Shown here: positions 1-11,907 of the stretch, in pieces
Layout: the number at the start of each line of letters is the position of its first letter
Numbering within the stretch: the stretch's first letter is position 1
Source of the DNA: Prostheceraeus crozeri
Lineage: Eukaryota; Platyhelminthes; Polycladida; Euryleptidae
Length of the DNA stretch: 64,000 nucleotides
NCBI GenBank assembly: GCA_907163375.1
Contig: CAJQUW010003149.1
Coordinates: 156,327 to 220,326, forward strand
Direction: 5' to 3'
The notes under the pieces: generated by a model
The model's database searches: none
What the model saw: the letters and a program-made list of their open reading frames with translations, nothing else
Told to the model about the DNA's origin: nothing
Position numbers and translations under genes: made by a program

Positions 1-87
1 CTGATATCGATGAGCGGAATGAATCCACACTGAAAAATTCAGAGAAATGAGCATGTCGCTTTCAACATCAGCAAATCAGGAAATTAC

Positions 88-292
88 CTGCCGCGCTCAA
101 ATCTGCGTTCAGATTCACTTTCATTTCCTAATTCTATCACATCTGACTCTCCTTCGGTTCCAATCAAACGACAGAAGATGCGAGCATTCGTTCCAGCGCC
201 CAAATCATCACCAGTGATGACAGAAAATGTGGCAGACTTCGGTTCGGGAGCTGGCTCTGATGAAAGAACAATTGACGTCAGATCTCGCAGTT
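88..292 (-). CDS. ERICH3: PLAT/LH2 domain exon R (last visible, gene continues)
   Basis: This 205-nt exon (phase 1 in, phase 2 out) has an aaaacag acceptor and a GTAATT donor. After a short linker it encodes SATFSVITGDDLGAGTNARI, FCRLIGTEGESDVIELGNES and RRFERG. This is the first half of a PLAT (LH2) beta-sandwich: TGDxxGAGTxAxVFxxLxGxxG followed by xxFERG is the LOXHD1-type signature. PLAT domains bind membranes or proteins and are known from lipoxygenases, polycystins and the stereociliary protein LOXHD1. The remaining strands must lie in exons left of the window. The domain call is firm; that it belongs to the ERICH3 transcript rests on splice phase, strand and the continuous acidic linker. 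Confidence 0.85.
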
Positions 293-530
293 CTGTTTTT
301 TGAATGTACAAAAATCAACGTGTTGTGAATCAAGAGCGTTCGTGTTGAGACGTCAAGCGAATGACTGCATTGCATGCAGCATCAAAGAGTATGAACAGCA
401 TAGGAATCGCAAGACATCTAAACAAGCAATGATAAGTAAAAGTAAGAAATGAAAATGGAAGTCAAACTTATTGAAGCTGTTTCCATTTTCATTTCACCTT
501 CAACATCCTATTTTTATTCCACATATTCAC

Positions 531-662
531 CTTCATCCGCTGTCTCCTCCTGTTTCCCTGTATCTTCCTCTGTCTCCGAGACTTTCGCCTCCTCTTCCTC
601 TTCTTTTTCATCATCATCTTCAACGGGAACTGTCACTGTTGGATGTTCTGTTAAGCTCGACG
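531..662 (-). CDS. ERICH3: ERICH3-like exon Q (Glu-rich linker)
   Basis: This 132-nt exon (phase 1 in, phase 1 out) has a ccctacag acceptor and a GTGAAT donor. It encodes SSLTEHPTVTVPVEDDDEKE and then a nearly pure Glu stretch with EEDTGKQEETADE. Composition is typical of this gene's acidic region. It is followed by a 238-bp intron and then the PLAT exon, with the split codon giving Glu. Confidence 0.78.
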
Positions 663-3600
663 CTGTAGGGATGAAAGCATTCGTTCAGGATGATGAAATT
701 TTCAAAGTACAGGGACATTAAAAAACAAATAGGGAACAATACAACCATTCAATTCATAACAGCAATAACAAAAAACGTCAACAATGCGTTTTAGCATTGA
801 TGGAAAATGACAAGTCTGTCCAACAAGCAGAACACAAAAACAGGAAAGAGCGAGAAGGACAAGAAAGAAAAGGAAGCAAAAATGATTAAAGGTCTGTAAC
901 TAGTTCATCTGCAACCAGATTAAGATACACACTCATTCTCAGAGTGCTTGGCACTTCTACAGATTCATATCGCCTGGAGGTAGTGTCAAGTACCAATCTC
1001 GATCATTTTTCAGCTTTGTAGTAGCACATGATATCTAATAACATTGTGACTGAGTAAGTAGGTTTTTCAGCCAATATTTCAACTGTTTTTCTTCTACGAA
1101 TTTTTCGAACAAGTTCTCCGCATGAACTCTTGTATGCAGATGATTTGGTTATTTCGCCGGATTCACTGGAGTGCCAAAAGCAAAGATGCACTGCCAAGAA
1201 AGATGGTCGTAGGTCACACGGTCTTCGGGTTAACCTGAACAAGACGAAGGTCTAGCACTGTGCATACCAGAATGATCGATCACCAAAGGACATATCGGGT
1301 CGTGAAGTCAGAACGACGCTTCAGATTGTTGTTATTTTATTTGATGCTGTCAGACATAATATTATGCGAATGCGGAAGCAGAGTAGCGTGGGTGGAAGCG
1401 AGGTCGGAGTTGCATTTCAAATGTAGCTACAGGTCAAATGTACAGAGCACTTGTTCAACCGATTAGCAAAATGTAGGAATTCTACACCTAGAGACACAAC
1501 AGACTTCCGTGTGGCATCTGCAGACGGGGCGTGGGGAAAAACTCGATCTACTGTGTCGGCTGCAAGAGATGGATCCATCACAAATGTTCAGAGATTGCGG
1601 GAGCATTGAGAGCTGATCCCAACTTCAAATGTAGAAAATGTTGGGATGATGTCCCTCCCGCGCCAGTAACAACTACCCATGTTCAGATTGGCCAGAATCA
1701 GTATGAACTTACTCCACAGTTGTGTTGTCTCGGAGACATGCTTGGTCAAGCGGGCAGTTGCAGTGACGCTGTGACGACGAGAATTATGTATGCATGGAAG
1801 AATTTTCGAGAGCTCCTTCCCATTCTTACAAACAGCAGCATTGCCTTCCGAAGTCGAGGACATGTATTGAACATGTGCGTGCGAAGTGTGTTGATTTATG
1901 CCAGTGAGACGTGGCCAATCACTATGGAGGACCTCAATGGTTTGAGCCGCCGTGACAATGCAATGATCAGGTGGATCTGTTCAAAGCGGCTAGCTGATCG
2001 GGTTCCTACTGAGGATCTCAGGAGACGGCTTGGCATCCATCCATTGGAACCTGTCATTAGATGGGGGAGACTTTGCTGGTATGGTCATGTACAAAGAATG
2101 CAAGAGGACTCCTGGCGAAAGAAAGTGATGAATCTGGAGGTAGAAGGACGCAAGCCAAGGGGGCGACCGAAGAAAAAGGTGGTGCAACAACGTGCGAGCC
2201 GACTTCAGGACGTTAAATCTTGGGCGTATCGACGTTCAAGATCGGAGCGCGTGGAGAACCGTCATCAAACCGAACCGACGTTTGCCGATGTCCAACACTC
2301 GAAACACGGGAGAAAAAGGGACGACAAATCGTGAAGTGAAGCCTGCAAATGACAGCCTAAATCGTCGGCGCGCAACAGTGAATCTGCGCTACGATGACCA
2401 AGGAATTCCAGATTTGATGAACAACATTCCTTATGAATCAGTTGAAGAGACGCGCGTTGAATATGGTCAGGAAAGTGTATAGATACAGGAATATTAGTAA
2501 TAACAAACAATCTGTATTGAGAATGATGGCTCAACTTACAATATCGAGCTCACAGCTTTCTGCCTTGCTTCCACGAGTAAATAGATGCTACTGCTGTCAA
2601 AATCTGAATTTATATAGTCCAAATAATATAGGAAAATCCAATCCGAAACTAGAAAAGTCGCATCCAGAAATTTCAGAAAGAGGGAAGAAAAACATTCAAA
2701 ACCCTCTATACTTCCTACGCAGTTGCATAGCTTATTCAATATTCATGTACAATTCCATGTACATCAGTTGCAAAAATACGTTGAAAGGGATAATGTTCAT
2801 AATTGATATTAACATAATTAGCATAAAGATTATGGCTGAGTTCGGATTTCATTTTCCTGTCTTCGACTACATCAAGGTAGCCGAAATTGTGGTGCTATCT
2901 CTTGTTGAGACGAGCTGGGGGAAGAGACATTCACTAATGTCTTCCTTAATTGCGCCACTGGTGCTCTCCGTGTTCGATTAACATTTCACATGAATAACAT
3001 TTGAAGTTGAATTGATACAGTTGCTGAAATGCAACTCTTCACGACATACTAAGCTAGAAGCGATAAAATGATAACACCAACGTGTAGGTATCTGACCGAT
3101 TCATTATCTATAGTTGAAGTTATGAGTGATAGATAAAAAAACCGCTGCAACTAGTTAATTATGAGAAACGTTACTTTTCAGCAGCACTACAGTGACGACT
3201 TCCAATTTTTGCTAGTCTGAAAGGTGCTCTAATGAGCTCATGAACAATAGGCCATGTGAGGCAGCAGCATCTTGGTAGATAGCTTCAACAAGCAATTCTT
3301 CTGTATCCTTTTATCATTACTGGGGAGGGTCACTGTTGACTTATAATATCTACTATAGCTAGAAGCCATTCTTGGCATCAAGCTTATTTGTTTGTAACAT
3401 TAATATTTCCATTAGGAGTCTCTAAGAGGTCGGTCAGTAGCGATTACTCTGTGATGTTACAATCCCACGATGAACTGATGTAGGTAATCTTAAAGGGACC
3501 AGAATTCTGTTCTAATTAGTTGTTTGTGTCAGACAATTTCAGTTCATCATCCTCACATTTTCCTATATTTCACATATTCCTGACATTGCACTTCCTCCTG

Positions 3601-4404
3601 AGAGAGTTAGTCAGTCACCGCTACACTCCTCCTTGACTCACACAGCAACCAGACATGCAGAAGAGACCGTTGAGATTCGTTCACTCATCCCTGGCAATGC
3701 CCGGTACGCTATGTAATCATTTGTAGTGAACAAGGTGACGGTGAAACGTTTTTGGAAATGATTAGAAATCTGGGTAGGACAGAAAGACAAAGGATCGATG
3801 CACGGACACACACTAAACGATTAAAAAATGATAGGTAAAAAGGCATCATTAATTTATCAAATATTTCGTCTCTCTATTGTTCTTTATACCATAAAATAAA
3901 AGTGATATTGCAATACTGTTACTCTTCAGCCTTCATTCAAGCTGACAAGCAATTTCAGATGAATTCATTTCAAGTGTCTGACTTACACAATGCATCAGAA
4001 AAGTAATTCATTTACAAAAGATTATACTAAAAGTCATCTCGTCACTCAGTCCAAAATGATAACATAAAACTCAAAAAAGATGTTTGCAGCTGAAAGCCGA
4101 GCCATTTGTTTGCAACGATCAGCAGCCAGGTTTGACGAATTTCATTATTGATATACAAATATCAACGATAGTGTATCTACTTAAATTTTACAAGTAGAAT
4201 TTACAAGTAAGTCAGTAAAATTTAATATAGAAATACAATTCTCTAAATGCTCTTGTCAATTATGATAAATACAACTATTCTAAGAACTGCGTTAGTCCGT
4301 ACTGCAGACTCCATGAGAGCTGAGAGGTGACCGTGGAGTATTAGCGAGGGAAATAGGCAAGGTACATTGACTAGTGTCACACAACAATTCGGACGTGCCT
4401 TTAC
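663..4404 (-). other. Intron between exons P and Q
   Basis: This 3.7 kb intron contains a decayed LINE at about 1090-2334. In the remaining 2335-4404 I see only AT-rich sequence with no recognisable gene, RNA or repeat. Confidence 0.6.
1090..2334 (+). pseudogene. 5'-truncated LINE, endonuclease-reverse transcriptase type
   Basis: Near 1110 the frame reads ELLYADDLVISPDSLE and then GLRVNLNKTKV, the YADD catalytic motif of reverse transcriptase. After a stop at 1251 and frame shifts, 1531-2334 gives a 267-residue frame. It opens with a zinc-binding segment (YCVGCKRWIHHKCSEI, then KCRKCW), followed by the C-terminal reverse-transcriptase region (YASETWPITMEDL, RLCWYGHVQRM, GRPKKK). A PHD-like finger inside the C-terminal part is usual in one common animal LINE group. 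The copy lacks the endonuclease and is dead. It lies antisense to the host gene. Confidence 0.88.
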
Positions 4405-4552
4405 GTGATTCAGCATCGGAAGAATCGCTGTCAACCGCAATCTTGTGACCGTCTTTGTCAGCCTCTTTGATGTCCGGGGATGAGGAACGAGAAGAAGATG
4501 ACGATGACGAGTGTGATTTCACCTCTACCTCATCCTCCTTATCGCTGAACCC
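4405..4552 (-). CDS. ERICH3: ERICH3-like exon P (Ser/Asp-rich linker)
   Basis: This 148-nt exon (phase 0 in, phase 1 out) has a gtttttcag acceptor and the donor CAC|GTAAAG. It encodes GFSDKEDEVEVKSHSSSSSS, then SRSSSPDIKEADKDGHKI and DSDSSDAES. The Ser run and Ser-Asp pairs suggest casein-kinase-type acidic phosphorylation sites. The donor is not the best possible, but it is the one that agrees in phase with exon Q. Confidence 0.75.
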
Positions 4553-4886
4553 CTGAAAAACAAATACAAGATTTGAGTTTCTTCAAGTTCATTTGAAAAC
4601 TGGAAATCACAGGTCCCATTCAATCCTACACTCCATAACGAAGTTTGTAATGCCAGGGATGTCTATGAACCATAGATTAGGGACCTGCGAAGCTTCGAGA
4701 TTCGATTCAATTCGGTTTGTGATTCCAAAAAAATTTCGAATCAGTTCGCTTCGACTGGCCAAAAATTACTTTAGTTGTCTCCTTCTGATTTCTAGTCTCT
4801 TCCGTTCGTTGCTATTTGAACGCGACATTGAAATCAGTTTGAGATGTTGGATTCTTAATTAAAGCGGTTGAAGATGATGACAGATT

Positions 4887-5058
4887 AACGTCACTACTCC
4901 ACCATACTGGGCCTTGGACGGTGCTGAAATAGGCAGACTTTAACATGGAGCGTTGTAGTACTTTTAGTCCAGATGCCCTTCCTGCCGACTTCCACTGAAA
5001 TTTTCGGGCTCAACTTCTGAACCGAAGGATCGCTAGGTTGTTGATAAGTCCGTTGCTA
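4887..5058 (-). repeat. tRNA-derived SINE, diverged copy
   Basis: On the minus strand it carries the family's body: GATCGCTAG, the GGAAGTCGGCAGGAAGGGCAT block (slightly altered), and the CACCGTCCAAGCC tail ending in GGAGTAGTGACG. The A-box end is worn. Six further copies or pieces exist in this window. Confidence 0.82.
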
Positions 5059-5594
5059 AAAAGGAGTTAGTAGGAGCAGTTACAGCACATGCTACATCTT
5101 GCAAGTTAGATCAAGACTGCGGACTCGGTCGATTTTTTGTAGGACTTAGCCACCGAGTCTAAGTCCACAGCTCTGGTTCAGATAACTCTTGGTTGTAACC
5201 CCGACCTCCTGAATCGTTCTAACATATCGGTATCATGAAGCTGATCTTTTATAACTTTCCATTTCCAAGAACGGGATAGTCCAAGCTAAGTCCTGGCATA
5301 TACAGTAATTAGTCATCCATTACAATGCTCAAAGTCTTGTGTAATCTTTCACATATATGAACTTACATGACTTTGAGTAATTTACGAGCAAGTTTACATA
5401 AGCTGAATAATTTAGATAGTCGGATATATATTAGTTAGATATATTGGACAGCAACAATACGGAAGTTATCGCCACCATCTACTTGTTGTAAAAGTTCTAT
5501 TATCTAATGCTTTCTCAAAATAAAGATAGAAATGACAGAATCTTCTGATTATTAATTCATGAAAATCCGTGCCTTCCTGCGCTCAGCTTTTTTT

Positions 5595-5775
5595 TACGTC
5601 ACTACTCCCTATGCTTGAGGCTTGGACGGTGCTGACATAGTCAGACTTATAGAGCGTTGTAGTACTTTTAGTCCGGATGCCCTTCCTGTCGACTTCCAGT
5701 GACACCTTCGGGGCTCGACCTCTGGACCAAAAGATCGCTAGGCCAAGCACTTAACCACTGTGCCACGGAGACCAC
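5595..5775 (-). repeat. tRNA-derived SINE, best full-length copy
   Basis: Read on the minus strand, it begins TGGTCTCCGTGGCACAGTGG (A-box region). It continues with TTAAGTGCTTGGCCTAGC, the B-box-like AGAGGTCGAGCCCC, the body TCGACAGGAAGGGCATCCGG, and a tail reading TGTCAGCACCGTCCAAGCCT up to GGAGTAGTGACGT. Internal Pol III boxes at tRNA-like spacing define it as a SINE rather than a tRNA gene. No tRNA acceptor stem is present. Confidence 0.88.
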
Positions 5776-6466
5776 TGTGCTCAGGATCTTAGTTAATGAA
5801 ATGTTGATGGAGGTTACATTTCCAGACCCTCGTGGTATTCGAAGGATAATTGTTCTACAAGCCGAAGTCCTTTTCATTAATCTACCTATTCTGTTACAAC
5901 AAGGTCAATGGGAGGTCATGTATTTAGTCAACATGAGTATTTATCTCATAATTCAAGGTCAATGTCATTCGAAAAAGGTTGCAGTTATAATAAAAGCACC
6001 TTAATTTGACAGCATATTTCTTTAACTCTGACAAGGTGTCATTCCATCTTTCAATAGCCATGCACAGTATACTATACCTGCAAAAGTACTTAGTAAATTT
6101 CATGATTATTAGTTCCTTAATTGGTAGGCTTATTCGACTCTAAATTTGTTGATTCGCAGGTTCCTAAAATTTATGGTTCATGAAAATCCGTTGGTATTAC
6201 CGCAGAGTCAGGCAGAGACAACGTACATATACACATAGCCGTTACAGGGTTTCCCTGTGGCAAAGTTCATGGAAATAATTCACTTCATTCGACTCCTCAC
6301 GATATATTGATCTTCGGTGTCATGGTCAGAAAAGAGAGGAATTCAAATCAAATATTAAACGAAGGCGTATTCATTGCCATACATCATTATATCACTATCT
6401 GATAACTTTTATAAATGTCACGATCTTTAGCGCATGAATTAAAGGAGCTTTATAGAATAGGTCAGT

Positions 6467-6566
6467 GGCCTCCGTAGCACAGTGGCTAAGTACTTGTGCT
6501 AGCGATCTTTTGGTCCAGTGGTCGAGTCCCAGACGTGTCATTGGGAGTAGGCAGGAAGGGCATCCG
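6467..6566 (+). repeat. tRNA-derived SINE, 5' part (split by LINE)
   Basis: It carries CCTCCGTAGCACAGTGGCTA, then the GCGATCTTTTGGTCCAGTGG and TCGAGTCCC region and AGGAAGGGCATCCGG, and then stops matching. The missing 3' tail of the same family and strand reappears at 8162, immediately after a LINE. The LINE therefore seems to have inserted into this SINE. Confidence 0.82.
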
Positions 6567-6652
6567 GGATCCTAACAGTTCAAACAAAAAAAGAAACAAA
6601 AAATGAAAACGAATTATTATACAGTGGAAAGAAACGCAATCCTTTAAAACTG

Positions 6653-8157
6653 AAATGGAATTCCACAAGGAGATGTACTATCACCAACCCTATTTAGCAT
6701 TTATATAAATGATTTCATTGATACGTTAAATGCTAGTAAAGACGAAATTGATCCTGTTCGGCTTTTTGATTTGGAACTGTCATCATTCATATAAACGGAT
6801 GATATACTTTTAATGAGTGACAGTACGCGAGGCTTGAATAGTCAATTTAAAATACTTAGCAAATTTTGTGCAGAAAATGGCCTTTACATAAATTATGAAA
6901 GAACCAAAATCATGACTGAAAATTTCACTACAAATATAGACAAATTTGAAGTTAGTCTCAATGATAAACAGATATCCATTGAAATGGTTGATAAATATAA
7001 ATATTTAGGAATGTGGATATCGAAAAATGATAGATGTCATTTGGAACAATTGATGGCTAAAGGTAAACAAGCAGCTGATCTCACGGCTAAACTACTCAAA
7101 GAATTTGGACAAGTTTCTGATGAAATTTTGAAAAATACCTTTGAAATGCTTGCACTGTCTAGAATGAAGTATTGTGCCGAATTCTGTTTTTTCAATAACC
7201 TAAAGAGTTTGGATCAGATTCATTACCAGTTTTATAAACGATACCATCACGTAAAAGGCGACTACACCAAATTATTGCTTAATCAGTGAAATTGGAATAC
7301 GTCCTGTGGATATTCGTTTCTATAAAGCTGCAATCTGTCTTTGGACAAGATTAATTACAAATAATGGAAATAGCTTGATTAAACAGGTATATAATGCTAT
7401 CTATCCCAATATGATATCAAATGGAAATGAGAGTGGATACACATGGTGTTGGAGAATAGACAAATTGCTTACAAAACTAAACATATCAAATCTATCAGAT
7501 GAACAGCTAACGGCTGATAAAAAGCATACTTGAGAATGCTTTAAAGCCCGAGTATGTAAAAAATAACAGGGAGAAGTGGATGTCTACATCAAAGAGAGCC
7601 ATTCTGGTCTGACTTATTTAGAACTATGCCAGTTTGGGGAAACCTTGAAATCATATCTGAATTTTGATATCGATTACAATGATATAAATATGCTAATAAA
7701 GTTTAGGACAAAAAATCATAAATACGATTTTGTAACAGGCAGTTATGCAAAAAGATTGCGATATGAAGCACGTCTCTGTGAACTTTGCAATGTGGAGACT
7801 CTATATCACTTCATGATAGAATATCCATTGTGTCAAAATATATGGCAACAAATTGCACCATTGATATGTTATTGCGACACGATAGTTGAATTTCATAAAT
7901 TAATGAACACCTTGACTCCAACGCATTTGAAATCCATGCCAACGAGTTACGCATGGTCATAAAAGAAAGCATTAACCACAATGAATCTGAAATCTAAATA
8001 AATGCTCAATTATTGATTCCTCTCCTCCCTGATCTGCTTATTTATTTTCTACAGCACTGACCGCTCGCTGTATTACAATGTATTCAATCCGACCATAACA
8101 TTGTAATATTGTTTTCCAATGTATTTTGGAAATAAACAATTTTTGATTCTTGACTCA
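6653..8157 (+). pseudogene. 5'-truncated LINE nested inside a SINE
   Basis: The frame opens GIPQGDVLSPTLFSIYINDF, the reverse-transcriptase finger and palm. A TAA replaces the Tyr codon just before TDDILLMS (normally YADD). The frame then runs through KYKYLGMWISKNDR, with a stop at 7287-7289 and frame breaks near 7540. It ends with a CCHC-like knuckle, LCELCNVETLYHFMIEYPLC. The 3' end is GGAAATAAACAATTTTTGAT followed by a short A-rich run. It is non-functional; the exact clade is not resolved. Confidence 0.87.
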
Positions 8158-8161
8158 AGAT

Positions 8162-8214
8162 AAAAAAATCTGACAATGTCAGCAACGTCCAAGCTCCAAT
8201 TACGGGAGAGTAGT
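8162..8214 (+). repeat. tRNA-derived SINE, 3' tail (split by LINE)
   Basis: The sequence TCTGACAATGTCAGCAACGT followed by CCAAGCTCC and GGGAGAGTAGTGTCG matches the SINE 3' tail. It continues the piece that ends at about 6566, on the other side of the LINE. Confidence 0.8.
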
Positions 8215-8491
8215 GTCGCCAAACCATCATTTTTTCACATAATAGAATGAGTCAATAGTTTTCGTTGATATTCAGTCGGCGATAGTCAATCTATTGCTAA
8301 TTCCAACATGTTTTCTTTATAGTGTCCTAACGGTCAATAAACTTCATAAAACAAGTGCTAATGTCGCTAGTGTATCTACATAAATTCTGACTTCGGACGA
8401 AGATTCAACTTGCGAATACTTAACTTGCACTGAAGAGAATTGAAGAATTGATCTAAAGAGTAAGTCAGAAAATTTGAAGAATTTGAATATA

Positions 8492-10148
8492 CAGATTGTT
8501 TCATAAAAATTGGATCACCCTTAAACATCGCCTTAACTTCAACTTTGTCTAACTCCGCCAAACTTGAACGAATTTCTCTGAAATTTGGAAGATATGTCAG
8601 TTGTGCTTACTAATATCATTGTTGGAAATTTCAAGCATGAATATTGAGTTGTTTTCCTGTTATAGATAAAAAAAGTAGTAGATAATTTGATCTTCATTTA
8701 GCAATGTTACATAAAATCATACCTCACTCTTATAAAATTACATTTGTTTCCTTTGTTATGTAATATGTTGTTCTACAAGCCAAAAGCTATCAAGCAAAAC
8801 AAAAATAAAGAAAATCGGTCAATCAGAGCCAGTATAGCACCATTATTCATCAACAATAGTGTAACTGCTACATGTGATTAACTGGACTTCATGTTCCATA
8901 GCTTCCTGACTTCGTTGCGGTGGTGTTGGCAGCACTCCTGATTGCTTTCAGCTAGAAATCTATCTCTTACCGGTTGAAAACAATACAAAGCACAAATGAA
9001 CAATAACGAGATCGCATTCACAAAAGGCAAAGTGTCAGCCTTGCTAGAACTAGGGTTTTCTTTGCGAGCTACAAGCAAGCGACTAAATGTCCCTTACACA
9101 AATGTGCATCGATAGCATAATGATGATTTTCGGCTCTGTCGTAAAGAGGGCTCAGGCCGTCCACGCAAAACATCCAAACGTAGAGACCGCCTAATTTTGA
9201 GATTTGTTTAAGTTCATCCAAGTCTCTCGTTAACTGAGATGGCTGCACTAGACTCATCTATTTCTAAGTCCACTATTCGTAGAAGACTTATTGAGTCGAA
9301 TTTCAAGAGCTGTAAGAGACCCTCTCAGATCGAATTATCAGATCAGCATACAAAAAGACGTCTCAGATGGGCAATGAGTCATTGTCACTGGCGAAATCAA
9401 TGGGATCGGGTTGTCTGGTCTGATGAGGCATCAGTCCGTCTGAAGGATAGTGATGGTCGATTGAGATTATGGATAGAATCTGATCAGGAAATTCTGAGAC
9501 ATTTACATCGTCCCCGGGTACAAGGTGGTGCGACTCTACTGATTTGGGCTGGCATTTGGACCAATGGCCGCTCTGAACTTCACATACAGCAAGGAACCAT
9601 GAATTCTGAACGCTATGTGAATGTTTTACGAATGAACATTGGCCAAATGACAGATCAACTTGGTGATCCATCGACTTGGTTATTTATGGATGATAATGCT
9701 ACGTGTCACAGGAGTAGTAGAGTCAACTTATGCAAGTCTCAATTGGGGCTTAGGACATTATCTTGGCCAGCTCGTTCTCCTGATCTGAATCCCATAGAAA
9801 ATGTATGGAGTATTCTAAAACGTAACGTTCGTCGTTCACTGCTACCTACAGATGGCGCATCACAACTTACGTCACTGTTAAAAAGAGAGTGGAGAAAGTT
9901 AGATCAGGCAAAAATCAACGATATCATCGAATCAATGCCCAGACGAATTGGTAATGTCATTGACAATAAGGGTAGGGCCACAAAATATTAGCTTCTTAAG
10001 AACCGTTACTGTATCATAGCTTATCAGATTATATAAGGACATTTTAATATATTAGGGACATGAAATAACATGAAAAATGCTTTCTGTATCATACTTATGT
10101 TTTATTTAGTCAAATTTTGGGATGATCCACTTTTTATGAAACGAACTG
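8492..10148 (+). mobile_element. Tc1-type transposon with terminal inverted repeats
   Basis: The ends are about 30-bp inverted repeats (left CAGATTGTTTCATAAAAATT and GGATCACC, right its complement with a few changes), each flanked by TA. The 1,657-bp length is normal for Tc1. It contains one dead transposase gene. It sits in the same intron as a second, shorter Tc1 relative whose inverted repeats differ. Confidence 0.88.
8996..9991 (+). pseudogene. Tc1 transposase, two internal stops
   Basis: From ATG at 8996 the frame encodes an N-terminal helix-turn-helix region (SALLELGFSLRATSKRLNVP) and a GRPRK hook. An in-frame TAG at 9113 and TAA at 9209 interrupt it. From 9239 it is open to 9991. The DDE catalytic core is complete: VVWSDEAS, LFMDDNATCH and WPARSPDLNPIENVW, with 34 residues between the second Asp and the Glu (DD34E). 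It ends in the usual NKGRATKY. The protein would be about 330 residues if the stops were absent, which is typical for Tc1. Confidence 0.93.
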
Positions 10149-10754
10149 TATTTTCAGAGCATATTAGTATGTATTTATTGCCGCACAGAGGCGTCCACTT
10201 GTCGCACAATAACGGTGTAAGAAGTCACACCCCAACGTGTTCTAATTCACTTGCACCCACAGTTGTGAGACTGACAAGTATGAAATGTATGACATGTGCG
10301 AATTCTTTGCAAGTGTGATGCAGCACATTGAACAGATTTCTATGGAATTGCAGAAACTCTACCTTAACAATTCTACAATAAGATCCAAAAATGAAGAAGT
10401 TTCAAACATGGAGGTCTTTTAACTTTATTCCCTCATATATAAGGGTATGATGAACATTTCAAAGATTAGAAGACCCATTTGAACTGCTAGCATCCCGGCA
10501 GAAAAGTTTTTGGATTGCGATGTCTAAAGAGAAAGCATTTAAGGACTCAAATTGATCATTTTATGTCATAAAAGTTCATTATCTCCATCACAACAACAAC
10601 AACTGAAAGTTAATCATGAAGTTAGCTACAAAAAGAATGGAAAGAATAAAAGAGAGATAACATTCGGGTAATTGTAAGTTAACAAGAGACTGTTTCCTAC
10701 CTAAGTCATGGATTTCTGTCTAAATGGAGCAATCTTGGGGAAAATTTGGGTACT

Positions 10755-11306
10755 TATGGGTTAAGTACGTTTCCCCCCTCACGTTTTCAAATTTGTCTTA
10801 AATTGTTAGAAATGAATCAATCGTCACAAAACTTTGGAGACAAGCATTGGAGCATATTTTCTACCCACATGCAAAAATCTATGCAAATCGGACAAGCACT
10901 TTTTGCTGTAGAGGCGATAACATGAAGTGCAGCGATATCTGCAGCTTGATCTGACTTCGCCTGACCTCATCCTCTGAGCAGACGGCACTTGAGGTCAATA
11001 AAGTCTTTTCTAGACAACTCGTGAAGTGATGATGACCAGGCCACATCCCCTACATGAACATTTTTAACTTAAAAAGCTGTGGAGAGGTAGCAGTCGTTGG
11101 AAAATTTCAAATAGCAGTGGATGAAACGAAGACGGAAAGAGAACAATGCACACACGAGCAACAATAATGCCTCGAACAGACAAAGTCAGATCAAGCTGTT
11201 GACATCGTTACACATCACGTTATCGAAGACGGAAAGAGAACAATGCACACACGAGCAACAATAATGCCTCGAACAGACAAAGTCAGATCAAGCTGTTGAC
11301 ATCGTA
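10755..11306 (+). mobile_element. Truncated copy of foldback element (partner at 32280)
   Basis: It begins TATGGGTTAAGTACGTTTCC and shares most of its 550 bp with 32280-32780, including CGTGAAGTGATGATGACCAG and AAATCGGACAAGCACTTTTT. The right inverted terminus of the family is missing. The 3' part carries a perfect tandem duplication (separate entry). No coding capacity is seen, so it is a non-autonomous DNA element. Confidence 0.82.
11127..11305 (+). repeat. Perfect 82-bp direct duplication, 97-bp period
   Basis: The segments 11127-11208 and 11224-11305 are identical over 82 bp (CGAAGACGGAAAGAGAACAA at the start, GCTGTTGACATCGT at the end). They are separated by 15 bp (TACACATCACGTTAT). The related element at 32280 has this sequence only once, so the duplication is specific to this copy and recent. 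Confidence 0.93.
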
Positions 11307-11907
11307 TGAGAAATCATTGGTCACGCGGTCCGATATCTATGATTCATACAACTCATACATTGAGGAAATGTGTCAGTTTGTCGGAAAACTGTGGCGACAA
11401 TTCGGTTGCACCAGTCTCAATTAAACTCGAGCTTCGCTCTCGTGTAATCGCTCGTGGTGTAGTTGTTTGACCTTGCCAAAAACAAAGAATATTCAGAAGT
11501 CCTTTACGATTTCATTGCACAAAATTCGAGATCCAATGATTTTGACTCTCGGAAAATTTGGAAATCCACGGCATTTCATTGCCGAGAGAACCCTGATCAT
11601 TATAGTTAAATGACCTTGAATAACGGCCATCCAAGATACAAATCCAATCCTAGCTGCTTCAATAATGGATGAAGAAGTTGTTTTATTTTCACGGAAGCTA
11701 CTGAGGACGTCATAACGTTATGTAACCCAGAATTATAAGAATGAGGGAAAATGATTTCTTAAGAAAATATGTACATAGTCGCTACAAGAAGAGAAGACAT
11801 ACAATTTGAAGAAATATGCTGAAAGGCAAATCCGCTTACGTTTCATGTTAATCTAAATGCATGTGGGATTCAATATTGTGAGCGCTATTATAATTCGCTG
11901 CAAACTA

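Noticed and set aside
5595..5775. A tRNA gene
   Set aside because: A and B boxes are present, but the acceptor stem is missing and the sequence continues into a repeated body shared by other copies; it is a SINE.
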